24,497 nucleotides of DNA from IMCC26077 sp964418325 (GTDB lineage: Bacteria; Actinomycetota; Actinomycetes; Nanopelagicales; Nanopelagicaceae). Where the stretch lies: contig CAYQLC010000019.1 of assembly GCA_964418325.1 (NCBI GenBank), positions 1 to 24,497 of the forward strand, in the 5' to 3' direction. The notes beneath the pieces are model-generated. The model saw nothing but the letters and a program-made list of their open reading frames with translations, did no database searches and was not told where the DNA came from. Within the stretch, counting starts at the first letter, position 1. Each line of letters begins with the position of its first letter. Of the stretch, positions 7,972 through 14,688 are shown one piece after another. Made by a program: the position numbers and the translations under genes.

Positions 7972-8916
7972 ATGGCAACGGTTGCAATTTATGGAGCCGG
8001 ACAACTCGGCACTACCGTTGCAGAAATTCTCAAGGACGTTCCACGTCACAAAGTGCTAGGAGTTTTTAGCAGGGGAGAGCGAAATAAGGCACTTACTAGC
8101 GGGGCAGATGTCGTCATCATCGCAACGACGACAAAGTTTAAAGATGTAGCAGCCGATATCGAATTAGCAGTACAGAGCGGTTCACATGTACTCGTCTCAT
8201 CAGAGGAATGTGCCTATCCATGGGCGGTCGATAAAGCGCTCGCCGATTCGCTCGATGCTTTAGCGAAATCGAAGCGAGTAAGTATTTCTGGCACCGGGGT
8301 CAATCCTGGATTGATTTTTGACTCATTGGTCCTAACTTTGTTAGGAGCCGCCCCGCGCGGATGTACTGTTGCAGTCCGTCGTACCGTGAATATCTCTGGT
8401 TTTGGTGCAACTGTGCTGCGCCGATTGGGAATGGGTTTTACCGCGGAAGTCTTCGCGCAGCGCGTAAAGCAAGAGGAAATTCTTGGTCATGCCGGTTTCC
8501 CGCAGTCGATGACTGTTGTGGCAGATGCGATGGGTTTGAAGATTGACTCCATTGACAAGGAACTGCTCCCACTCATCACTGATTATGAAATCGATTTACC
8601 CAATAGATTTGTGATAGCTGCGGGGGAAAGCGCTGGCGTCAATCAGACCTACACTGCAAAGGTGAATGGCAAGCCATGGTTTGTCTCGCACTTTTATGGC
8701 CATGTTGATCTTCCGGGCATTAATAAAAGTGCTATGGATGAAATTGAACTCTCCCTTGATGGCAAGGTCTTCCAAACAATCACGCTTAAGCCAGGAATTG
8801 GTTCGCAAGTGGGTTCGAAGAATATGGTGGCAAACTCGATTCAGCGGATACTTTCGGCTGCCGATGGTTGGGTCACAGTTGCCCACATGGAGCCGGCATT
8901 CCCGGAGGATTTGTAA
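7972..8916 (+). CDS. NAD(P)-dependent oxidoreductase, DapB/2,4-diaminopentanoate dehydrogenase-like
   Basis: The 314-aa protein begins with a Rossmann fold (VAIYGAGQLG, glycines 8, 10 and 13) as in dihydrodipicolinate reductase, followed by ADVVIIATTT and VSSEECAYPW. The middle SGTGVNPGLIFDSL segment and the C-terminal half resemble the 2,4-diaminopentanoate dehydrogenase family (COG3804), not true DapB, which lacks this C-terminal domain. Known members act on amino or keto groups of small linear molecules. It starts 6 bp after the lipoyl gene and ends 3 bp before the SDR, so it belongs to the same operon. No ornithine- or lysine-fermentation partners are visible, so the literal diaminopentanoate function is doubtful. 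Confidence 0.75.
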   Translation: MATVAIYGAGQLGTTVAEILKDVPRHKVLGVFSRGERNKALTSGADVVIIATTTKFKDVAADIELAVQSGSHVLVSSEECAYPWAVDKALADSLDALAKSKRVSISGTGVNPGLIFDSLVLTLLGAAPRGCTVAVRRTVNISGFGATVLRRLGMGFTAEVFAQRVKQEEILGHAGFPQSMTVVADAMGLKIDSIDKELLPLITDYEIDLPNRFVIAAGESAGVNQTYTAKVNGKPWFVSHFYGHVDLPGINKSAMDEIELSLDGKVFQTITLKPGIGSQVGSKNMVANSIQRILSAADGWVTVAHMEPAFPEDL

Positions 8917-8919
8917 ACG

Positions 8920-9687
8920 ATGTCTGAACTCGCCTTGGGAGCTGGATTACGCGGGAAAGTAGCGATTGTTACCGGTGCATCGAGCGGAATTGGCAGAGCA
9001 ACAGCGCTGCTCTTTGCGAATGAAGGGCTGAAAGTCTGTGCAACTGCCAGAGATTCCGAAGGCTTAAAAGATCTTGAAGCCCACATGCCTGCTGGCGAGC
9101 ATATGTATCGAGTTCTAGACCTTCAAGATGTCAAAGGGTGCGAGGCATTGGTTGCTGAAGTGGATGAGCGCTATGGAAGTATTTTCGTGCTTGCGCACAT
9201 TGGAGCTTATTTGCGTCGGAAAGATCTTTATGAGGTCACCGAAGAGGATTGGGATGTTCAACTAGATGTCAATTTGCGCGCCACTTTCTTTCTCAACCGC
9301 GCTGTTGGGAAGGTGATGATTGACAAGAAGATTCCAGGCCGGATAATCAATTTTTCATCCTCTTCTTGGATGATTGGTCCGATGAAAGGTTCTGATGCTT
9401 ATGTGGCATCAAAAGGCGGTGTTGTTTCGCTCGCGCGTGGTTTTGCGCGGCAATTCGGGCCTTATGGAATTCGTGTCAACGTCATCGCTCCTGGCCAGAT
9501 AAATACTCCGATGCAACATGTGGATAACGATCCGAAAATCGTTGCTGATGCTGCTGCAGCCTGTCCATTGCGACGGATGGGTGAGCCGGAAGAGCTCGCC
9601 CGAACCACGTTATTCCTAGCTTCTGATAACGCCTCATTTATTCACGGCGCGACTATCAACGTCAGCGGCGGCGGGTTGATGTACTAG
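8920..9687 (+). CDS. Short-chain dehydrogenase/reductase (SDR)
   Basis: The 255-aa classical SDR shows TGASSGIG (18-25) for NAD(P) binding, N118 (DVNLR), the catalytic Ser region (S147-149) and YVASK (Y161, K165). The C-terminal IAPGQINTPM and GATINVSGGG segments are also typical. The usual NNAG motif after strand 4 is replaced by AHIGA (92-96), which is uncommon but tolerated in some members. SDRs of this type oxidise or reduce hydroxyl or keto groups of sugars and hydroxy acids. It is the last gene of the E1 operon, and its TAG shares the palindromic CTAG with the stop of the convergent lactonase-like gene. Confidence 0.9.
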   Translation: MSELALGAGLRGKVAIVTGASSGIGRATALLFANEGLKVCATARDSEGLKDLEAHMPAGEHMYRVLDLQDVKGCEALVAEVDERYGSIFVLAHIGAYLRRKDLYEVTEEDWDVQLDVNLRATFFLNRAVGKVMIDKKIPGRIINFSSSSWMIGPMKGSDAYVASKGGVVSLARGFARQFGPYGIRVNVIAPGQINTPMQHVDNDPKIVADAAAACPLRRMGEPEELARTTLFLASDNASFIHGATINVSGGGLMY

Positions 9688-10610
9688 CGCTTACCAGCAA
9701 GTATTTTCTGCGGGTTTCGCTCAGTCAAAATCTTAATCTGTTCGTCAGTCACTCCTGCAGCCTTTAACTTGGGTAAGAAGTGGGTAATCAAATGGGCATA
9801 CCCATTGCCACCGTGTATCGCCAAACGTGAACGAGCAGCGATATCTGTGCTGATCAAAATCTTCTCTAAGTAGCCCTCATTGATTAGCGTTGCAATTGAC
9901 TGAGCACGCAGCTCATCGGTTTGTTTATCGAACTGACCAACAGCATCGTAAGCAATCCAAACACCACGTTTGAGAAGTTTTCGCGAATAATTCAGATCTC
10001 GATTAGTGTCACAATGGCCGATAATCGTAATATCCAAATCTGCACCTGCATTTTCAAGAATGTTCAATTGATCAAGTCCAATTTCAGTGAACAATGCATG
10101 TGTGCCAATGGGAATTCCCGTCTCACGTTGGGCATGCGCTGCTGCTTCGAGTACTCGCTTCTCAGTGGGTTTGATTTCACGATGATGAGTACCTAGTTCG
10201 CCGATAAAGCCAGCTTTGATTGACGTACCAGGCAATCCCTCGGTGATATGTGTGACCAATCGTTTGGTGATATCTGCAGTACTCGTTGTGTGTAGCCACT
10301 CTGGATAGTAGACATCCCAATAAAAACCAGTTCCAGCAATGATATGTACCCCGGTCTTTTCGGAGATATACGCCAATTTATCTGGCTCTGGATGGAGGCC
10401 ATAGATAGTTTGATCGACCATCGTGCCGCCGCCCGCAGCTTTGAAAAGCTCAACTTCCTTGACCATAGTTTCAGGTTCAAGCAGGACCATCTCCGCGCTG
10501 CGGCGCACATCGTATGTATCGACGATCAAGTGCTCATGAGGTAGTACTAGGCCAAGTTGATCTGCAGCAACTGGTCCAAGAACAGTGTTGACTAGTGGGG
10601 AATTACTCAT
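9684..10610 (-). CDS. Phosphotriesterase-family hydrolase, lactonase-like
   Basis: The 308-aa protein belongs to the phosphotriesterase-related TIM-barrel family. Metal-binding positions are visible in order: HEH (H25, H27), the KAGFIGELG strand (K132/E138 region), GTHA (H171), GHCD (H199) and STD (D256). GLVLPHEHLIVD and ERNPQKIL are characteristic N- and C-terminal signatures. Bacterial relatives mostly hydrolyse lactones, not organophosphates. The start ATG at 10610 overlaps the end of the upstream ceramidase-like gene by 8 bp (ATGAGTAA), implying translational coupling. No signal peptide is seen, so it acts in the cytoplasm. A lactonase step fits the sugar-acid-like enzymes around it, but the substrate is not determinable. 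Confidence 0.88.
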   Translation of the reverse strand: MSNSPLVNTVLGPVAADQLGLVLPHEHLIVDTYDVRRSAEMVLLEPETMVKEVELFKAAGGGTMVDQTIYGLHPEPDKLAYISEKTGVHIIAGTGFYWDVYYPEWLHTTSTADITKRLVTHITEGLPGTSIKAGFIGELGTHHREIKPTEKRVLEAAAHAQRETGIPIGTHALFTEIGLDQLNILENAGADLDITIIGHCDTNRDLNYSRKLLKRGVWIAYDAVGQFDKQTDELRAQSIATLINEGYLEKILISTDIAARSRLAIHGGNGYAHLITHFLPKLKAAGVTDEQIKILTERNPQKILAGKR

Positions 10611-12042
10611 GGGATGTGCCTAACTGATTGAGCAGCGCCAGTGATTCTTCGATCAGGATCCGACTTGCAGCCGGTGCAAAAGGCGCTGGGTGACCATAGC
10701 CACGTTGCGCGACAGTAGGTTCATAGCCGCCCCATTGATACTCCTCTGGAGTTGATACGTAACCTAAAACTCCTTGGCAGTAGCCAGCAAAAAGCGTGGT
10801 TTTGAAGGGGGATCTCCTGCGAACCTCGGCGCCAATTTCAGTGAACAATTCACCAGGAGTACCCACAATTGCACAATCGCCCAATCGCGCCACCCAGATT
10901 TCACCAGGAATCTGCTCAGGCAGGGGAGCCAGCGCTGCCATCTTCAACATTTCAGTGAGCCAAGAGATGTGATATCGAATCGGATTGAGTACATCTCGTT
11001 TCGCGCCCGATTTTTCTTTGGCAGCGTAATCAGCAGAACGCTCCTGCAATTCCCGTTCCATATCTACGACAGTCAGCGAAGGATTCAGTGGTAAATCAAG
11101 GACTTTTCGCTTAGCCATTATTGGTTGCGCGCTCTGCGGATTTCGCGCTTTCTTTCGATAGAGCGAGATTGGAGTCACTGAACCGTATGCAATATGTTCG
11201 ATATCAATCTCCCGCGGATCCTTATCCACTACTGCGTGGACTGCCTCCAAAGCTAGGCGATGACCAAAGGCAATTTCAGGGCCGGGCTGATCGAAGAAAG
11301 CCTCCAGTGGCAGGATATTTCCAGCTGCCCCCTGGAAGAAGATGCAAGTGCCTCCGCGCAACATCTCGACTTGATTCCGCAGTGGGCCAAGAAAATCGCT
11401 ACCAGCAAAAGGCACCTCTCCACCAAGCACTACTGGGTGGCAACCAAAACCGATAAGCGTGGCAATCGCGCTGCCATCGTGCGCATCAATCCTGATGGTC
11501 GGTACTTCCTCATCGATAAAGTTCTCTTTGTTCCATCCGAGTATCGTGCCGCCTTTTCCATCGCGCTCTCTTCGGTTAACGGCTAACCCTGGGGCAACGC
11601 CGGTTCCTCCAGAAATACGCGCAGGTTTCATGCGCGAGATTGCTTTTACACATGCGCTGGCATAGTCATACGGGATCTTTTCAAAGTATGCGTTTTCTGC
11701 ATCAGTCAGTTGGGCAAACTCACCATGAAGCTTTTCGCCCTCTTTCCGTGGCCAGAGGCCGGCGTGGGTATGGCTTGAGTTAAGGAGGATATTCTCGTAA
11801 GGAATACCAGTGGCCGCGACGATTGCTTTGCGCACGCGATCTGCGAAGTAGGTATCAAGATTAGTTACATCGGCAGCAAGCACCGCAATGATGTAATCGT
11901 CATTTTGAATGACACAGGCTCGCACTTGGCATGAGTCGATGGCATCTCGAACAGCGACCGCACGCCGGACAAATCCTTGAGGATCAGAGGGGAGTGGGGG
12001 CTCGATTGAAACTACTGCTGCACCTGCACGAAGACCTGACAT
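10603..12042 (-). CDS. Neutral/alkaline ceramidase-like hydrolase, cytoplasmic
   Basis: This 479-aa protein is a paralogue of the truncated gene at the window start. Zinc-site motifs are SSHTHAG (H91/H93), GFGCHPVVLG (H202), QGAAGN (237-242), GTPGELFTEIG (E398) and GYVSTPEEYQWGGYE (Y428, Y435, Y440). Unlike secreted bacterial ceramidases it has no signal peptide: the mature-like LRAGAAVVSIEPPLPSDPQG sequence starts within a few residues of the N-terminus. A cytoplasmic amide or ester hydrolase on a small metabolite is therefore more likely than ceramidase. AAAGGAGG (12048-12055) precedes the ATG. It is the first gene of a two-gene operon with the lactonase-like gene and is divergent from the CitE-like gene. 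Confidence 0.85.
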   Translation of the reverse strand: MSGLRAGAAVVSIEPPLPSDPQGFVRRAVAVRDAIDSCQVRACVIQNDDYIIAVLAADVTNLDTYFADRVRKAIVAATGIPYENILLNSSHTHAGLWPRKEGEKLHGEFAQLTDAENAYFEKIPYDYASACVKAISRMKPARISGGTGVAPGLAVNRRERDGKGGTILGWNKENFIDEEVPTIRIDAHDGSAIATLIGFGCHPVVLGGEVPFAGSDFLGPLRNQVEMLRGGTCIFFQGAAGNILPLEAFFDQPGPEIAFGHRLALEAVHAVVDKDPREIDIEHIAYGSVTPISLYRKKARNPQSAQPIMAKRKVLDLPLNPSLTVVDMERELQERSADYAAKEKSGAKRDVLNPIRYHISWLTEMLKMAALAPLPEQIPGEIWVARLGDCAIVGTPGELFTEIGAEVRRRSPFKTTLFAGYCQGVLGYVSTPEEYQWGGYEPTVAQRGYGHPAPFAPAASRILIEESLALLNQLGTSHE

Positions 12043-12060
12043 TTAATCCTCCTTTGAGGT

Positions 12061-12090
12061 ACCGTAGTACGAGTAAAGGCGCATTGGCAA
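12061..12090 (-). promoter_or_regulatory. Candidate promoter of the ceramidase-like/lactonase-like operon
   Basis: Read on the minus strand: TTGCCA (complement of 12085-12090), 18 bp, then TACGGT (complement of 12061-12066). This is close to TTGACA/TANNNT. Initiation near 12054 would leave a very short leader containing the ribosome site. Confidence 0.45.
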
Positions 12091-12120
12091 CGATTTTTCT
12101 CTATATTTGAAGAGGTTTTC

Positions 12121-12889
12121 ATGTCACACTCTCGAGCTCGTCGATCAGTGTTCGCTGTGCCCGGTAGTAGCGAGAAAATGATTGGAAAGGCGCTGGAATT
12201 CCAGGTCGATCAGNNNNNNNNNNNNNNNNNNNNNNNNNNNNNNNNNNNNNNNNNNNNNNNNNNNNNNNNNNNNNNNNNNNNNNNNNNNNNNNNNNNNNNN
12301 NNNNNNNNNNNNNCAAGTCGAGAGTGCGGTGGGGAGGGAAGCGGGTTCGATCACTATTGATGCTCAAATCGAGAGCGCACAAGGATTAGTTAATTGCGAG
12401 CTCATCGCCAAGTCACCTCGAGTCGCATCGCTTAATTTTGGCCCTGCAGATTTCATGGCAGATCTGGGGGCGACCGCCGAGGCGGTCACCTCCAATGAGT
12501 ATGCGCTAATGCGGATTTTGGTCGCGGCTCGAGCGGCTGGAGTAGCTGCTATCGATGGGCCTACCTTAGAAGTGCGAGAGATTTCAAAATTTGAACGCTC
12601 TGCGAGTATTTCCTCAGCAATGGGTTTTGATGGTAAGTGGGTCTTACACCCTGATCAGATAGAAGCGTGTCATCGAATTTTCACACCAACGCAAGGACGG
12701 TTTGATGAGGCTGCCATGCTTCTTGAGGCGTATGAATACTTCACCTCGAAATCTGGAGGTGCAAAAGGTGCCGCAATTTATAAGGGAGCGATGATTGATG
12801 AGGCTTCCCGAAAAATGGCGCTTGCGATTTTTAGTAGAGGAATAGCTGCGGGTCTGGTGCAATCACAACACTTTTCACCCTCGAAATAA
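12121..12889 (+). CDS. CitE/HpcH-HpaI family lyase, interrupted by scaffold gap
   Basis: The left part (12121-12213, 31 codons) reads RRSVFAVPGSSEKMIGKALEF, the typical start of citrate lyase beta-subunit-like proteins. The right part (12314-12889) carries DAQIESAQGLV, LNFGPADFMADLG, GFDGKWVLHPDQIE and a C-terminal helical segment, also typical. These metal-dependent TIM-barrel enzymes cleave or form C-C bonds of (acyl-CoA) hydroxy acids such as malyl- or citramalyl-CoA, or act as thioesterases. The 100 N are a placeholder: the two frames do not match through 100 bases, and comparison with family layout suggests about 60-65 missing residues. TATATT and AAGAGG lie just upstream of ATG 12121. 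With a CoA-transferase in the cluster, a CoA-ester lyase role is plausible. Confidence 0.82.
12214..12313. other. Assembly gap (100 N) inside the CitE-like gene
   Basis: Exactly 100 N, a conventional scaffold placeholder for unknown length. The flanks share no repeat, so real sequence is missing. For an intact gene the true gap must be a multiple of 3; roughly 180-200 bases are expected from family length. Confidence 0.95.
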
Positions 12890-13702
12890 TTAATATCGAG
12901 AGGTTGTGAGGTCGCTCTTCTTTAGGTGGGCCATCCCATCGATGGCAGCGCTTATCCGATCGACAGCAGCGGTGAAGATTTGCTCACCTTTTTCTCGGGT
13001 GGCCAAGAGTGGATTGCCGATGATTCCTGCTTTGCTATCGCGTTTAAGATCAAGGGGAATATTGAGGAAACCTGGTTGACGAAAATCGATGCAAGACCAA
13101 GGAGTGGGTTGGTTGGGCATATCGATTATCGCGTGCTCCATCTCGACATCTTCAGGGCGAAGATATAGCGCAAGCGAAGTCTCCATCTCGCACGCATGCC
13201 CCATGCCGCCAATCTCAGATTCTCCAACTGCGATAAGTACATCGGTAATGGTTTGCCAGTAGGAGAGCGCTGGAATCGAAATACCAAACTCTTCACCGAT
13301 CTTTGAAACGGTTGCAGTCAGATTCCCGATATTTCCACCATGACCGTTTAAGAGCATGAAGCGATAGAAGCCATGAGGTTTTAAGGAGGAAATGGTGTCG
13401 CAAAGGATTTCAGTGAACGTCTCATTCTTCAATGAGATTGTTCCGGGAAACCCGAGGTGGTGCGGAGAGGTACCCCACCAGATGGGAGGTGCGACAAGCA
13501 CGCGCTGTTTGTTACTTGCATTGACTTTTTCCGCCACGGCACGGGCGATGGCATCAGAATTGAAAATGTCGGTATCAATCGTGAGATGTGGTCCGTGTTG
13601 TTCGATAGCGCCGGTTGGAATGATGATTGTCGTGCAATCACGGTCGAGCTCAGCGATCTGAGTCCAGGAGAGTTTCTCCCATGAAATTCGCTTCTTCACC
13701 AT
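12890..13702 (-). CDS. Creatininase-family amidohydrolase
   Basis: The 270-aa protein has the family's metal site: PTGAIEQHGPHL (E34, H36), IDTD (D45), NGHGGN (H121) and HACEMETS (E172/E174). Length and spacing fit the creatininase family, which includes creatinine amidohydrolase, FAPy deformylase and MftE-like peptidases. The NGHGGN loop and the extra Glu in HACEMET are the pattern of the broader family and do not prove creatinine as substrate. There is no mftA-like peptide or creatinase gene nearby. The stop directly abuts that of the CitE-like gene. There is no Shine-Dalgarno; TAAACT ends 6 nt before the ATG, suggesting a leaderless transcript. It probably opens a cyclic amide or similar bond in the same catabolic block. 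Confidence 0.85.
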   Translation of the reverse strand: MVKKRISWEKLSWTQIAELDRDCTTIIIPTGAIEQHGPHLTIDTDIFNSDAIARAVAEKVNASNKQRVLVAPPIWWGTSPHHLGFPGTISLKNETFTEILCDTISSLKPHGFYRFMLLNGHGGNIGNLTATVSKIGEEFGISIPALSYWQTITDVLIAVGESEIGGMGHACEMETSLALYLRPEDVEMEHAIIDMPNQPTPWSCIDFRQPGFLNIPLDLKRDSKAGIIGNPLLATREKGEQIFTAAVDRISAAIDGMAHLKKSDLTTSRY

Positions 13703-13708
13703 CAGAGT

Positions 13709-13714
13709 AGTTTA
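13709..13714 (-). promoter_or_regulatory. Candidate leaderless -10 element of the creatininase-family gene
   Basis: On the minus strand TAAACT is followed by exactly 6 nt and then ATG (13702), the spacing expected when transcription starts at the A of the start codon. No ribosome site is present. Confidence 0.5.
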
Positions 13715-13715
13715 G

Positions 13716-13721
13716 TAGAAT
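13716..13721 (+). promoter_or_regulatory. Candidate leaderless -10 element of the DUF167 gene
   Basis: TAGAAT (5 of 6 matches to TATAAT) is followed by exactly 6 nt and then ATG 13728. It lies back-to-back with the -10 of the divergent creatininase-family gene inside a 25-bp spacer. Confidence 0.55.
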
Positions 13722-13727
13722 TCGAGT

Positions 13728-14012
13728 ATGGCGATAAGAGTGACGGTGCGCGTGAAGCCTGGCGCATCGCGAAACAAGGTTCGGGGAAGTTTTGGTGACC
13801 CACCTGCATTAGTGGTGGCAGTCTCTGAGCCGGCGATTGATGGCAGGGCCTCCACAGCCGTATGTAGAGCCCTTGCTGAAGCTCTAGGTGTTTCGCTCTC
13901 TAAAGTCTCGATTGTGATGGGTCACACTAGTCGGACCAAGGTCGTGGAAATTAATGAGAGTGATCCGCAAATTCAGAGAAAAATTGCGGAATTACTCAAC
14001 AGCGAAGATTAG
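13728..14012 (+). CDS. DUF167 (YggU-like) family protein
   Basis: The 94-aa protein matches DUF167: IRVTVRVKPGASRNKV at the N-terminus, an AIDGRAS segment where the family usually has DGKAN, and GHTSRTKVVEI near the C-terminus. The fold is a small alpha/beta domain of unknown biochemical role, widely conserved in bacteria and often near membrane or translation genes. Here it starts 25 bp from the divergent creatininase-family gene, apparently as a leaderless message, and is followed 16 bp later by the queuosine-precursor transporter, so the two probably share a transcript. No function beyond the family name can be supported. Confidence 0.85.
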   Translation: MAIRVTVRVKPGASRNKVRGSFGDPPALVVAVSEPAIDGRASTAVCRALAEALGVSLSKVSIVMGHTSRTKVVEINESDPQIQRKIAELLNSED

Positions 14013-14028
14013 GACTGGGATTAAGAAG

Positions 14029-14688
14029 ATGAAAAAGATTTCTTTTGCCACACCGACGAATGGGGTGTATCCATACATCATTGCAGTATTCGCTGCGTTG
14101 TTACTGATTTCCAATATAGGTGCAGTCAAACTCATCGAATTCGGTCCATTCATCACCGATGGTGGCGCCTTCCTCTTTCCTCTGGTCTACATCGTGGGAG
14201 ATGTGCTTAGTGAGGTTTATGGATTAAAGGCTGCACGTCGGGCAATCCTGCTCGCTTTTGGATTATCTATTCTTGCCTCACTCACCTTTTGGGCGGTTCA
14301 ATCGGCGCCGCCTGCAGCGAGTTGGGGGAATCAGGCAGCCTTTGAAGCGGTGCTTGGCTTCCTGCCGCGAATAGTCCTTGCCAGTGTTTGTGGATTTTTG
14401 GTGGGCCAACTTCTTAACGCTTATGTACTAGTCAAGATTAAGGAGCGGACAGCTGAAAAGGCTCTCTGGTTTCGACTCGTGGGATCAACCGTAGTTGGGG
14501 AATTCGCAGATACCCTCACCTTTTGCACTATCGCTTTTTACGGAGTGATTACTGGTGAAGAGTTTTTCAGATATCTCATCCTTGGTTACCTCTACAAGAC
14601 GGCTCTAGAAGTAATTCTCTTGCCTGTGACATACCGAGTAATTGCAATAATTAAAAGGATGGAGCCTACTTATCAGCGACCAGGGTAA
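14029..14688 (+). CDS. yhhQ: Queuosine precursor transporter (YhhQ/QPTR family)
   Basis: The 219-aa integral membrane protein has about six hydrophobic segments and the typical YhhQ-family pieces: LLISNIGAVKLIEFGPF, FLFPLVYIVGDVLSEVYG (about 48-65), and GSTVVGEFADTLTFCTIAF. The family (ECF-S-like fold) imports queuosine precursors such as queuine or preQ1. The frame is open further upstream (ATG 13954), but that extension overlaps DUF167; ATG 14029 gives the usual family length. Only a weak GGGA lies upstream, so translation may be coupled to DUF167. It is convergent with tgt and the two coding regions overlap by 16 bp, linking uptake of the base with its insertion into tRNA. Confidence 0.88.
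   Translation: MKKISFATPTNGVYPYIIAVFAALLLISNIGAVKLIEFGPFITDGGAFLFPLVYIVGDVLSEVYGLKAARRAILLAFGLSILASLTFWAVQSAPPAASWGNQAAFEAVLGFLPRIVLASVCGFLVGQLLNAYVLVKIKERTAEKALWFRLVGSTVVGEFADTLTFCTIAFYGVITGEEFFRYLILGYLYKTALEVILLPVTYRVIAIIKRMEPTYQRPG

Noticed and set aside
12193..12204. Second CTGGAATTCCAG as an operator
   Set aside because: It lies within codons of the CitE-like gene and reads naturally as ALEFQ; kept only as a supporting note for the palindrome at 3266.
12880..12900. Stem-loop over the abutting stops of the CitE-like and creatininase-family genes
   Set aside because: 8-position stem with an A-A mismatch, AT-rich loop and no T-run on either strand; too weak to call a terminator.
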